A stretch of 64,000 nt of DNA, from NCBI GenBank assembly GCA_900318245.1, contig ONJT01000007.1, forward strand, positions 1-64,000. Reading direction: 5' to 3'. The stretch comes from an uncultured Bacteroidales bacterium. Its GTDB lineage: Bacteria; Bacteroidota; Bacteroidia; Bacteroidales; Paludibacteraceae. The notes under the pieces were generated by a model that saw nothing but the letters and a program-made list of their open reading frames with translations, was not told the DNA's origin and did no database searches. The stretch's first letter is position 1. Each line of letters opens with the position of its first letter. Both the position numbers and the translations under genes were made by a program. Shown here piece after piece: positions 43,086 to 51,862 of this stretch.

Positions 43086-45515
43086 ATGAAGAAAATTTTC
43101 TCATTAGCAGCTGCTGTATTAGCTTCGCTAAGCCTGTTTGCAGCGGCAGAAGATCTGAACTTCAGTGAGCCAACGGAGTTACCGGAAGGTTATGTTTATT
43201 CTACCAAAAACACCCCTGTCATCGCAACGGTAGGCGACAAGTCGTCTGTGTATATTACGAATGGCGGTGGTGGATCGGTGGTTGCGGCTTGCTTTACGGA
43301 AGACGGATTTGATGCCTCCAAAGGCCAACGCTGGATGGGTTTTGTGAACGAAGACGACGGTTGTACCTTAGTCATCAATGTTTATTCGAACAAGAAAGCT
43401 TTCACGCTCTACAACGACAAAGCAGAAGCACAGGCCACCTTCACCAATGCCAACAAAGCATGGGAAGATTGGACCATCGAGAACCTCCCTGCCGGTAAGT
43501 ATATCTTAACCGCAGCAAGTTCGCAATGCTATGTTTCCGCGATGACTTTTAGCGGCGGAGCACCTTCGACAGACCCTGTTACAGAGATCACTGTGAGCGG
43601 TCCGACGACGGGTGTTGTAGGTATTCCTGTTACGTTCGTTGCTAAAGCAAAAAAAGCTACTTCTATTTGGTGGACCGACAAATACGGCACAAAATTAAGC
43701 GAAAACGGCACGTTAGTGTTGACTCCGGAAGCAGCAGGTGAGTTCACTTATACCGCTTGGGCGGAGAATGAATTCAATGAGTCCCCTGTTACGAAGGAGC
43801 ACACCATCACCATCTCTGACAAACTCTGCGGCGAGTTGATCAAAGCAACGCATACTGGTGGCAAGACGGCGAGTGTAGAAGGCGTTATTGGCGGAACAGC
43901 GGACAAGAACACCGCAAGTGATGGTAAATTTGGCAGTAAAGGTCAATTCTTCGGTATCACGTTAGCTTCGGGCGCTTTCCTGGCAGGTGACGAATTGAAT
44001 GTACACACCACCAAAGCTGCAGAGCAAGGCACTCTTGCTATCTATGCCGACAAAGCAGGCGAGACACTGCTCTTTGACTCCGAATCGATGGGAGTTGAGG
44101 GAGATAATATCATTGTCCTTCCGGCAGCTTTGAACGAAAAATCCACGCTCTATATCTGCCGTACTGAGACCAACACATGGAACGGCTTTGTGGACTTCAT
44201 CGCGGTAAACCGCGCATGCGGAGCAAGCAACAACGCCAACATGGCTCGCGTATATGCGCAGACAGGTCCGGACGAATTCCATGATTTCGCACGTGAAGGA
44301 GATGTTTTCTCCATTGAAGTTCCGATGGAGATTGGCGGCATCACCGAAGCCCCTGTATTCTTCGTATTGGAGCATCCGAAAGCTACAGCTAACGAGACCA
44401 GCCCGTTCAACGCTCCGATTCCTGAAGTAGGTGCAGCTCCTATCGAGAAGATTATCACCGTAACAGCGGAAGACGGAATTACCACACGTGACTTCACGCT
44501 TCGCGTGGCTCGCAGATCTGAAGCCAGTCATGATGCTACCCTGAAGAGCCTTGCAGTAGAAGGTTTCACCCTTAATCCGGCCTTCGATCCTGCGGTACTG
44601 GAATACACGATTACCAAGCCTCACGGAAGCGCTAATCCGGGTACAGACAAGCTCGTTGTAGAGCCAAATGACGACAGTGCTCACACTGAGAAGCTTGCCG
44701 AAGGCGATGACCTCAAAGTGGTAGTTACTGCAGAAGATGGCGAGACGAAATTGACCTATGTGATTCATATCGTAGAGGAAGCAGCAAAGAAAGACCTTCT
44801 GGAGGTTGCATTCAGCAACGGTGTTCATGGCTTCATTACGGCCGGCAACATTGATGTTCCGTTCCTTGAGGGCGAAGCAGAGCCGACGTTTGTCAGCGCT
44901 ACTTTCTGGGAGCCTGACGGCGAGCCGAAAGCAGAGATGGTGGATGGCAAGTTGGTTGTTACCGGCATTGACGGTCAGCAAGCGGAATATACTATTACGT
45001 ACCATGCCATTACTCCGATGGAATACTCGACTGAGGAGGTTGTATTCGACGCTGTTCCTTCGTATATTTACTCCGTTTACGGATTTGACGCAGACAAGGG
45101 TGTTAAGTTCGCAAAAGACGTAGAAGAGGCGAAGAACCACCGTATTTCCGAAGGAAAAGATCGTATCTACATTGCCCTTCCTGCAGCTAACAAGGTACTT
45201 CTCACCAGCGGGACCGGCGCTAAGCGTCCTGTTAAGATTCTCGTAAATGGCGAAGAGAGCGCTGTCGCACAAACAGCCGCTTCCGACGAAGCTATTGAGA
45301 TTATACTGAGCAAAGAGCATGCTAATTTCATAGGTATCGAGAGCAACGGCAGCAACGGTGACGGCGGCTTTATAAAGCTGCAGCTCAGCGAAGAACCGGG
45401 TCAAGGTATCGAGGACCTCGATGCTTCGGAGCACGCTGTAAAATTCCTCCAGAACGGACAGATTTTGATCCGCCGCGGAGAAAAAATCTTCACCGTGACC
45501 GGTCAAGAGAAGTAA
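43086..45515 (+). CDS. Secreted protein with cadherin-like beta-sandwich domain (809 aa)
   Basis: The product starts MKKIFSLAAAVLASLSLFAAAEDL (signal peptide, cleavage near residue 20); the frame runs upstream, but this ATG fits the promoter and signal. A beta domain like those of the Ig-like proteins (about 25-145) is followed by an Ig-like module (TEITVSGPTTGVVGIPVTF). A cadherin-like sandwich repeat comes later (ATLKSLAVEGFTLNPAFDPA, then VLEYTITKP and TYVIHIVEE). The end is GIEDLDASEHAVKFLQNGQI and FTVTG, the shared tail. No catalytic site is seen; it is probably a carbohydrate- or surface-binding protein. A terminator follows. Confidence 0.85.
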   Translation: MKKIFSLAAAVLASLSLFAAAEDLNFSEPTELPEGYVYSTKNTPVIATVGDKSSVYITNGGGGSVVAACFTEDGFDASKGQRWMGFVNEDDGCTLVINVYSNKKAFTLYNDKAEAQATFTNANKAWEDWTIENLPAGKYILTAASSQCYVSAMTFSGGAPSTDPVTEITVSGPTTGVVGIPVTFVAKAKKATSIWWTDKYGTKLSENGTLVLTPEAAGEFTYTAWAENEFNESPVTKEHTITISDKLCGELIKATHTGGKTASVEGVIGGTADKNTASDGKFGSKGQFFGITLASGAFLAGDELNVHTTKAAEQGTLAIYADKAGETLLFDSESMGVEGDNIIVLPAALNEKSTLYICRTETNTWNGFVDFIAVNRACGASNNANMARVYAQTGPDEFHDFAREGDVFSIEVPMEIGGITEAPVFFVLEHPKATANETSPFNAPIPEVGAAPIEKIITVTAEDGITTRDFTLRVARRSEASHDATLKSLAVEGFTLNPAFDPAVLEYTITKPHGSANPGTDKLVVEPNDDSAHTEKLAEGDDLKVVVTAEDGETKLTYVIHIVEEAAKKDLLEVAFSNGVHGFITAGNIDVPFLEGEAEPTFVSATFWEPDGEPKAEMVDGKLVVTGIDGQQAEYTITYHAITPMEYSTEEVVFDAVPSYIYSVYGFDADKGVKFAKDVEEAKNHRISEGKDRIYIALPAANKVLLTSGTGAKRPVKILVNGEESAVAQTAASDEAIEIILSKEHANFIGIESNGSNGDGGFIKLQLSEEPGQGIEDLDASEHAVKFLQNGQILIRRGEKIFTVTGQEK

Positions 45516-45544
45516 TTGGCACACCAGCTATAGGTTAAGGAAGA

Positions 45545-45572
45545 ACAGCTCGCAGCAACGCGGGCTGTTTTT
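45545..45572 (+). terminator. Terminator after the cadherin-like gene
   Basis: ACAGCTCGC pairs with GCGGGCTGT (one G-T pair) over a 6-nt loop, followed by a T run. Confidence 0.85.
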
Positions 45573-45600
45573 CGATGATAAGGGAGGATTAAACAAAAGA

Positions 45601-45650
45601 GCAAAGAGGCAACAAAGGGATAGCAAAGAAGTAGCAAAGGAATAGCAAAA
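45601..45650 (+). repeat. 11-bp array (GCAAAGGAATA type)
   Basis: Units GCAAAGAGGCA, ACAAAGGGATA, GCAAAGAAGTA, GCAAAGGAATA and a partial fifth. Confidence 0.85.
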
Positions 45651-45672
45651 CGCCCAGATCCAACCCCGAAAA

Positions 45673-45727
45673 TCTCGCACTTATCTCGTACTTATGACGC
45701 ACTTATCTCGCACTTATCTCGCACTAA
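45673..45727 (+). repeat. 11-bp array (TCTCGCACTTA type)
   Basis: Five units, three of them nearly exact TCTCGCACTTA. It is unrelated in sequence to the array 23 bp upstream but has the same period. Confidence 0.9.
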
Positions 45728-45747
45728 TTTTTGCACCTTATTATCTT

Positions 45748-45774
45748 GGTATTATATACTATGTATATAATACT
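45748..45774. repeat. 12-bp inverted repeat
   Basis: TATTATATAC and GTATATAATA are perfect 10-bp arms around TAT, extended by one G-C and one G-T pair. It lies about 45 bp upstream of the mlaE-like promoter and has no T run, so an operator or cruciform fits better than a terminator. Confidence 0.8.
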
Positions 45775-45819
45775 GTAGTTTATGCAACAATGAAAGAAAA
45801 AATAAAAAACGCGCGAATA

Positions 45820-45851
45820 TTTGCATATATGCAAAATTTTTTGTACTTTTG
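45820..45851 (+). promoter_or_regulatory. Promoter of the mlaE-like operon
   Basis: TTTGCATATATG from 45820, 20-bp spacer, TACTTTTG (45844-45851); leader about 31 nt. Confidence 0.8.
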
Positions 45852-45888
45852 CGCGATTTTTGTATTTTAAGGGTAAAAAGGACTGTTT

Positions 45889-46626
45889 ATGCAAATATTA
45901 CGACACATAGGAGAATATACGTTACTGATGGGCAAGGTACTCCGTTTGCCAGACCGTCAGCGAATGTTCTGGCGGCAGTACAGCCGTGAGTTGGAGAAGC
46001 AGGGATTGCAGAGTTTGCCAATTGTGCTGATCATTTCCGTTTTCATCGGTGCCATATTGACGATTCAGGCAAAGACGAACACCGAGAACCCGTTGCTTCC
46101 TACCTACACAGTAGGTTTGCTGACTCGCGAGACTTTGTTGCTGGAGTTCTCGAGCACTATTCTCTGTCTGATATTAGCGGGCAAGGTAGGATCGAATATC
46201 GCGTCGGAGATCGGTACGATGCGTATCACGGAGCAGATTGATGCGATGGAGATTATGGGCGTGAACAGCGCCAACTACCTGATTTTGCCGAAGATTCTGG
46301 CGTTTGTAACCATGATGCCTATGCTGGTGATTATCTCCACCGCCGTAGGCCTGGTAGGCGGATGGGCGGTAGGTGCGTTCACGGACATCATCACGGTGCA
46401 TGATTACTTGATAGGTGTGCAATACGCGTTCAACCCATACTACGTATGGTACGGAATCATCAAGAGTCTGGTGTTCGCCTTCGTGATCACGAGTATGAGC
46501 AGTTATTACGGTTATTTCGCGCGCGGAGGTGCGCTAGAAGTGGGTCGCGCGAGCACGAATGCCGTAGTAAACAGCAATATAATGATTCTATTCCTCGACC
46601 TCATCTTAAGTAAATTGCTATTATGA
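45889..46626 (+). CDS. mlaE: MlaE/YrbE family ABC transporter permease
   Basis: Inner-membrane permease of the phospholipid transport system that keeps outer-membrane lipid asymmetry. The 245-aa protein has about five hydrophobic segments and the family block LILAGKVGSNIASEIGTMRI followed by EQIDAMEIMGVNSANYLILP. The ATPase gene overlaps it by 4 bp. No MlaD-type substrate-binding gene is next to it, which is common in Bacteroidota where mlaD lies elsewhere. Confidence 0.93.
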   Translation: MQILRHIGEYTLLMGKVLRLPDRQRMFWRQYSRELEKQGLQSLPIVLIISVFIGAILTIQAKTNTENPLLPTYTVGLLTRETLLLEFSSTILCLILAGKVGSNIASEIGTMRITEQIDAMEIMGVNSANYLILPKILAFVTMMPMLVIISTAVGLVGGWAVGAFTDIITVHDYLIGVQYAFNPYYVWYGIIKSLVFAFVITSMSSYYGYFARGGALEVGRASTNAVVNSNIMILFLDLILSKLLL

Positions 46627-47381
46627 TCGAAGTTAAAGACATAGTAAAGAGTTTTGACGGGAACGTGGTGTTGGACCATGTTTCTGCGACGCTGCGGGAC
46701 GGGGAAGTGAACATGATCATCGGTCAGTCGGGTAGCGGAAAGACGGTGTTTATGAAATCGCTGATTGGCCTGCATTCCGTCGATAGCGGACAAATCCTCT
46801 ACGACGGCCGCGACTTGGCGCGAATGAAAGAGCGCGAGATTCGCGAGTTGCACCGCGAGGTGGGCATGCTTTTCCAGGGATCGGCGCTCTTCGACTCGAT
46901 GACCGTAATGGAGAATGTACTCTTTCCGATGGAGATGTTCAGCCGTCAAACACGCGAGCAAATGCAAGCGCGCGCGGAGTTTTGTCTGCGACGCGTAGAA
47001 ATGCCGGAGCGTGTATGGCACCTGATGCCGAGCGAGATATCCGGTGGTCAGCAGAAACGTGTGGCTATTGCCCGCGCGATCGTATTGGAGCCGCGATACC
47101 TCTTCTGCGACGAACCCAACTCGGGTCTCGATCCGAAGACCAGTCTGGTGATCGACGCGCTGATACAAGACATCACCCGCGAGTACAAGATCTGTACCAT
47201 CGTCAACAGTCATGATATGAACTCCATCATGGAGATCGGCGATAACATCATCTTCCTTAAAGGCGGCAAGAAAGAATGGCAAGGCAGCCGCCATGAGATC
47301 ATGGCCAGTGAGAACGAAGCGCTCAACGACTTCGTCTTCGCATCGGATCTGTTCAAAAAAGTGAAACAAGCAAATAGTTAA
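46623..47381 (+). CDS. mlaF: MlaF-like ABC transporter ATP-binding protein
   Basis: ATPase partner of the preceding permease. The 252-aa protein has Walker A GQSGSGKT, the signature SGGQQKRVAIARAI, Walker B YLFCDEPNSGLDP (Asn replaces the more usual Thr or Phe), and the switch His in VNSHDMNS. It is followed after 5 nt by the small prodomain-like secreted gene. Confidence 0.94.
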   Translation: MIEVKDIVKSFDGNVVLDHVSATLRDGEVNMIIGQSGSGKTVFMKSLIGLHSVDSGQILYDGRDLARMKEREIRELHREVGMLFQGSALFDSMTVMENVLFPMEMFSRQTREQMQARAEFCLRRVEMPERVWHLMPSEISGGQQKRVAIARAIVLEPRYLFCDEPNSGLDPKTSLVIDALIQDITREYKICTIVNSHDMNSIMEIGDNIIFLKGGKKEWQGSRHEIMASENEALNDFVFASDLFKKVKQANS

Positions 47382-47386
47382 AACAT

Positions 47387-47746
47387 ATGAAAAAGATTCT
47401 CTTATTGGTAGCCCTGATGGCTACAATGGTTTTGGGCGCGCAGGCTCAAGAAGTAGAGGCCGCTCCGCGCCACAACGTCCCGGCTTACCGCGGACTGATT
47501 GTTCGCGACCTGCCGAACGGATACCAGTTGCGTACCTACCTGCGCGGTGATGAACACTTCCATTGGTCGATGACCGAAGACGGATGGCAGATCATCGAGA
47601 CCTCCAAAGGATGGTTCAAATACGCCAAACTGAATCGCAAAGGACAGGTCGTTTCGCACTGGCGCAAAGCGCACAATGCGGAAGATCGCGGTCGCTGCGA
47701 GAAGAAATGGTTAGAGAAACACGGAATAAAAAAAGTAGTTGCATAA
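47387..47746 (+). CDS. Stand-alone M6-protease prodomain-like secreted protein
   Basis: A 119-aa protein with a signal peptide (LLLVALMATMVLGAQA, cleavage near residue 20). The body aligns with the prodomain of the protease encoded next: PAYRGLIVRDLPNG against [14 protein letters not shown], then RGDEHFHWSMTEDGWQI against [17 protein letters not shown]. It ends after a basic helix (CEKKWLEKHGIKK) and has no catalytic domain and no shared tail. Known biology of free prodomains suggests an inhibitor or folding chaperone for the protease; that role is inference. It lies 5 nt behind mlaF and 19 nt ahead of the protease start. Confidence 0.75.
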   Translation: MKKILLLVALMATMVLGAQAQEVEAAPRHNVPAYRGLIVRDLPNGYQLRTYLRGDEHFHWSMTEDGWQIIETSKGWFKYAKLNRKGQVVSHWRKAHNAEDRGRCEKKWLEKHGIKKVVA

Positions 47747-47765
47747 CTACATAATAATAGGTATT

Positions 47766-49373
47766 ATGAAAAAGTTTATTAGTCTGATGAGTTGTTTGGT
47801 CCTCGCCGGGATGGTGATGGCTAAACCCGCGTACCGCGGTCCGATCGTTCAGGTCGCCGAAGACGGTACGGAAAAAACAGTGTATCTGCATGGTGATGAG
47901 CATTTCAGCTATATGACCGATGAATCCGGTGTGTGGTTGGATGAGACGACGCTCAAACCGATGACGGCCGCGCAGAAACAATTCCGCATGGCGCAGAAAG
48001 CCAAAGCACGCCGTGCGCCGCAAGCTACCGAAGCTACCCAAGCCGGAGGCGCACCGAACCTCGCGCCGCATGGACTGGTGATCTTGGCGAACTTCCAAGA
48101 TAAGACCTTCGGTACCGATAAGGCCACGATGGACTCCATGCTGACCGGTATGAATTTCACGCGTAACTATTCGTACAAGAAGAAAGAGGGCGACAAGACA
48201 GTCACCATCAAGATCAAGAGTAAAGGCAGTGCACGGCAGTATTTCTACGACCAGAGTTATGGTCAGTACAATCCCACCTTTGATGTGATTGGTCCGGTGA
48301 CGGTTAGTCAGAACTTTGCCTACTACGGCGAGCCGGTGAAAGATGCGCAAGGGAATGTCACCGCGCACGATAAGAATCCGCGCGAACTGATCAAAGAGGC
48401 ATGTAAGTTAGCCGACGAAGCAGGAGTGGATTTCTCCCAATACGACAATGACCACGACGGATATGTGGACTTCGTGTACGTCATCTATGCCGGCTACGGC
48501 GAAGCGGATGGCGGCGGCGCGAACACGATCTGGCCGCACCAATGGAGTATGGCGCCCTTGGCTATTAAGATTGATAACAAACAGCTCGGTCGCTATGCCT
48601 GCGGATGCGAGTTGAATAACATCAGTAAGGTATACGACGGTATCGGTACCTTCTGCCATGAGTTCAGCCACGTATTGGGTCTGCCGGACTTTTATGTAAC
48701 GGCTGATATGGACAATCCTCCTCATACTTTGTGCGACTGGTCCATCATGGATTACGGTCCATACAATAACGATGGTAACACCCCACCCGCTTACTCGGCA
48801 TACGAGCGCTTCTACATGGGTTGGTTGACGCCGCGTCTGTTGGTGGATCAGGAGAAAGTGACGTTGCATAACATCAACGAAGGCGAAGGCGAATCACTCC
48901 TCATTTCGGAGAATAACCAATTGCCGTCGAGCGGTTGGAATCCCCTCCCGAGGATATTCTACACACTGGAGGCACGCGTTAAAAAAGGCTGGGACGAGTT
49001 CCTGCCCGGCGAAGGCATGCTCATCACCAGAATCTCGTACAACCAGACAAAATGGCAGGGCAACTCGGTGAACAACGATCCGAACAACATGGGTGTGGAT
49101 ATTCTGGAGGCAACGACGAACTACAGCAAGAAAGGTCTCGCTACGGATGCTTTCCCCGAAGGGGCAACAGAATGGACACTTGTGGAGGACCATGAGATCA
49201 CGGAGATCAAGCGCAATATGCGTAGCGGATCGGTGATCTTCTACTATCGTGGGAACCCGCAGGGTATCGAAGATATTGAGGACGGCAAAGCCGCACAGAA
49301 AATTCTGCGCGACGGTAAAGTAGTGATCCTTCGCGGAGGTGTAGAGTATGACCTCAACGGACGTAAATTATGA
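47766..49373 (+). CDS. Secreted M6-family metalloprotease (535 aa)
   Basis: ATG 47766 gives [20 protein letters not shown], a clean signal peptide; a TTG upstream in the previous gene is rejected. A prodomain (about 20-85) is followed by the catalytic domain: [20 protein letters not shown], then [14 protein letters not shown] with zinc ligands near 298 and 302, and [13 protein letters not shown]. It is about 240 aa shorter than the protease at 40436 because it lacks the lectin-like part, but it ends with the same tail ([20 protein letters not shown], then VEYDLNG). It overlaps xth by 4 bp. Confidence 0.92.
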   Translation: MKKFISLMSCLVLAGMVMAKPAYRGPIVQVAEDGTEKTVYLHGDEHFSYMTDESGVWLDETTLKPMTAAQKQFRMAQKAKARRAPQATEATQAGGAPNLAPHGLVILANFQDKTFGTDKATMDSMLTGMNFTRNYSYKKKEGDKTVTIKIKSKGSARQYFYDQSYGQYNPTFDVIGPVTVSQNFAYYGEPVKDAQGNVTAHDKNPRELIKEACKLADEAGVDFSQYDNDHDGYVDFVYVIYAGYGEADGGGANTIWPHQWSMAPLAIKIDNKQLGRYACGCELNNISKVYDGIGTFCHEFSHVLGLPDFYVTADMDNPPHTLCDWSIMDYGPYNNDGNTPPAYSAYERFYMGWLTPRLLVDQEKVTLHNINEGEGESLLISENNQLPSSGWNPLPRIFYTLEARVKKGWDEFLPGEGMLITRISYNQTKWQGNSVNNDPNNMGVDILEATTNYSKKGLATDAFPEGATEWTLVEDHEITEIKRNMRSGSVIFYYRGNPQGIEDIEDGKAAQKILRDGKVVILRGGVEYDLNGRKL

Positions 49374-50131
49374 AAATCATCAGTTATAATCTCAACGGCA
49401 TCCGCTCGGCCATCAACAAAGGTCTGCTGGATTGGTTAGCGGCTGAGAACCCGGATGTCTTTTGTATCCAGGAGAGCAAGGCACAGCCCGAGCAGATCGA
49501 CGTGCTGGCCATGCAGGAACTTGGTTACCGCAGTTATATCCACTCCGCGGAGAAGAAAGGCTATTCCGGCGTGTGTATCTTCACCAAACGTGAGCCCGAC
49601 AAAGTGGTCGCAGGTATGGGCAATCCCAAATACGACCGCGAGGGGCGCGTGCTGCGTGCGGACTTCGGAGACGTAACCGTCGTGAACGCCTATATCCCGA
49701 GTGGCACGACGGGAGACATCCGCCAAGACTTTAAGATGGAGTTTCTCGAGGACTTCCTCGTATGGGTGAACGAACTGCGCAAAGAGCGCCCGAATATCGT
49801 CATATGCGGAGATTATAACATTTGTCATAAACCCATTGATATCAACCACCCCGAGCGCCAGATCGGTGTATCGGGATTCCTGCCCGAAGAGCGCGAGTGG
49901 ATGGACCGGTGGGAAGCCAGCGGACTGGTGGACTCTTTCCGCGTGTTTGACCAGAGTGCTGAGCGATACAGTTGGTGGTCTTGGCGCGCCGGTGCTCGTG
50001 CGCGTAACGTAGGTTGGCGCATCGACTACCACTGGGTAAGCGAGAGTCTCAGACCGCGTCTCAAGGATGCAAAGATATTAACCGACGCCGTACATTCGGA
50101 CCACTGTCCGGTGATGGTAGAGATAGACTAA
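49370..50131 (+). CDS. xth: Exodeoxyribonuclease III (AP endonuclease)
   Basis: Base-excision-repair nuclease cutting 5' of abasic sites. The 253-aa protein starts [20 protein letters not shown]. It carries [14 protein letters not shown] (metal Glu), [32 protein letters not shown] and the closing [14 protein letters not shown] with the catalytic Asp-His. Its ATGA overlap with the protease gene means it is read from the same mRNA despite an unrelated role. Confidence 0.96.
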   Translation: MKIISYNLNGIRSAINKGLLDWLAAENPDVFCIQESKAQPEQIDVLAMQELGYRSYIHSAEKKGYSGVCIFTKREPDKVVAGMGNPKYDREGRVLRADFGDVTVVNAYIPSGTTGDIRQDFKMEFLEDFLVWVNELRKERPNIVICGDYNICHKPIDINHPERQIGVSGFLPEEREWMDRWEASGLVDSFRVFDQSAERYSWWSWRAGARARNVGWRIDYHWVSESLRPRLKDAKILTDAVHSDHCPVMVEID

Positions 50132-50132
50132 T

Positions 50133-50876
50133 ATGGATATATTACGAACCGAACACCTGGTAAAGAAATACGGCAAGCGCACCGTAGTGGACGATGTGTC
50201 CATCGAACTGGAGCAGGGCGAGATCGTCGGTCTGTTAGGGCCTAACGGCGCCGGTAAGACCACGACTTTCTATATGACGACGGGACTGGTGGCGGCCAAC
50301 AAAGGGCGTATCTTCCTCAACGACCAAGAACTAACTTCGCTGCCGATGTACAAGCGTGCGCAGTTGGGTATCGGCTACTTGCCGCAAGAGGCCAGCGTGT
50401 TCCGCAAGATGACCGTCGAAGACAATATCCGCGCGGTGCTCGAGATGACCACTTTCACGAAGGAGTACCAGACCCGGAAATTAGAGAGTCTCATCAAGGA
50501 ATTCAACCTCGAGCACGTACGCCATAACCTTGGCGACCACCTCAGCGGTGGTGAGCGCCGCCGCACGGAGATCGCGCGATGCCTGGCTATCGAGCCGAAG
50601 TTCGTGATGCTCGACGAACCCTTTGCGGGTGTCGATCCGATTGCCGTGCAGGAGATCCAGGATGTCGTATGGCGACTCAAAGACAAGAACATCGGTATTC
50701 TCATCACCGACCATAACGTCGATGAGACGCTTATGATCACCGACCGCGCGTACCTGCTCTTCGAAGGACGCATCCTCTTCCACGGTACGCCGGAAGAACT
50801 GGCCGCCAACCCCACCGTTCGAAAGAACTACCTCGGCCGCGACTTCGAGTTAAAGAAAAAGACCCGCGTAGCATAA
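50133..50876 (+). CDS. lptB: LPS export ABC transporter ATP-binding protein LptB
   Basis: ATPase that powers extraction of LPS by LptFG. The 247-aa protein has Walker [10 protein letters not shown], the Q-loop region [18 protein letters not shown] typical of LptB, signature [14 protein letters not shown], Walker [16 protein letters not shown] and the switch ITDHNVDET. It fits with the envelope-glycan genes that follow. It starts one base after the xth stop. Confidence 0.96.
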   Translation: MDILRTEHLVKKYGKRTVVDDVSIELEQGEIVGLLGPNGAGKTTTFYMTTGLVAANKGRIFLNDQELTSLPMYKRAQLGIGYLPQEASVFRKMTVEDNIRAVLEMTTFTKEYQTRKLESLIKEFNLEHVRHNLGDHLSGGERRRTEIARCLAIEPKFVMLDEPFAGVDPIAVQEIQDVVWRLKDKNIGILITDHNVDETLMITDRAYLLFEGRILFHGTPEELAANPTVRKNYLGRDFELKKKTRVA

Positions 50877-50881
50877 GGCGG

Positions 50882-51862
50882 ATGAATCGCTTCATACTAC
50901 ATATCATTGCTATCACAGCTGTCGTGTTGAGCGCCTGTACGGACAATACGCCTACGGTAGCTGTGCGCGTCAAGGAGTGCGCCGCCATGCCGGTTCCTCG
51001 CGCCAGTGCAGCAGCATGCGCGCTGGACGGCAAAGGATATGTATTCGCCGGACGCGATGCGAACGGCATCTATCTCAATGACCTTTGGCAGTACGACCCG
51101 GGTACGGACAGTTGGAAGCAGTTAAGTGCCTTCCCCGGCAAGGCGCGCGTGAAAGCGGTGATGGCTGCCTACGACGGAGCGCTCTATATGGGATTAGGTT
51201 TCTCCGGCGAGAAGGTCTACGTAGATAGCTGTTACCTGCGGGATATATGGCGCTATACGCCGGCCGATGACCAATGGACGAGGCTGGCGGATTGTCCGTC
51301 CGCTAACACCGTCAGCGGTGTTCCTTGCATGGCCGATGGGCGTATGTATGTGCTCTATAGCACCGGCTGGTCGCAAAGCAAAGATATCATCTATTTCGAT
51401 ATAGCGAATAATCACTGGGGGAATATCCCGGATACCGGCAAGCGCCCCGGGGCATGCTTTGGTGCAACGGGAGTGCCTTTCGCCGGACGATTCTACTTTA
51501 GTACGGGTTTAACCTGGGAGAACACCAAACAGTGGTATGAGGTGGACATCGCCAATGACCGATGGACTCCGCTCGCGGCCTACCCCGGCAAAGGGCGGGA
51601 GTTATGCGCCGGCTGCGCCACCGAAAACTATATCTATCTCTTCGGCGGTCGCTATTTTGCCGGAGAACATACAGGAGGAGAAGTGTTTAGCGAGTTTATG
51701 CGTTATAACGCGGACTCCGATCAGTGGGAGCACTGCGGCGCTATGCCGTGCGGCAAAGGCGAGAATATGATCGCTTTCAGTATTAACCATATAGCCTATT
51801 TTGGTCTGGGAGAAGACGAGAAAGGCACCCTTCATAACACCTTGTACCGCATTGAAGAATAG
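50882..51862 (+). CDS. Kelch-repeat lipoprotein
   Basis: A 326-aa lipoprotein (lipobox LSAC, Cys near residue 20) consisting of a kelch beta-propeller of about six blades, e.g. YLNDLWQYDPGTDSWKQLS, YLRDIWRYTPADDQWTRLA, KQWYEVDIANDRWTPLA, FMRYNADSDQWEHCG. Such propellers bind proteins or glycans; the ligand is unknown. It follows lptB by 5 nt, and the next gene starts within its last codons. Confidence 0.88.
   Translation: MNRFILHIIAITAVVLSACTDNTPTVAVRVKECAAMPVPRASAAACALDGKGYVFAGRDANGIYLNDLWQYDPGTDSWKQLSAFPGKARVKAVMAAYDGALYMGLGFSGEKVYVDSCYLRDIWRYTPADDQWTRLADCPSANTVSGVPCMADGRMYVLYSTGWSQSKDIIYFDIANNHWGNIPDTGKRPGACFGATGVPFAGRFYFSTGLTWENTKQWYEVDIANDRWTPLAAYPGKGRELCAGCATENYIYLFGGRYFAGEHTGGEVFSEFMRYNADSDQWEHCGAMPCGKGENMIAFSINHIAYFGLGEDEKGTLHNTLYRIEE

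Larger units (their letters stand above)
45516..45888. other. Intergenic region before mlaE-like gene
   Basis: These 373 bp contain a terminator, two different 11-bp arrays, a long inverted repeat and a promoter. A 58-codon reading frame runs through the array, inverted repeat and promoter but looks accidental. Confidence 0.8.

Noticed and set aside
43962-45524. A 520-codon minus-strand frame opposite the cadherin-like gene
   Set aside because: Shadow frame; the plus strand has promoter, signal peptide, domains and terminator.
45601-45727. A CRISPR array
   Set aside because: Units are 11 bp with no spacers and no cas genes anywhere in the window.
45691-45870. Reading frame of about 58 codons starting ATGACGCAC across the 11-bp array, palindrome and promoter
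   Set aside because: It is composed of the array and AT-rich promoter DNA, includes the -7 element, has no sensible start context and no family resemblance.
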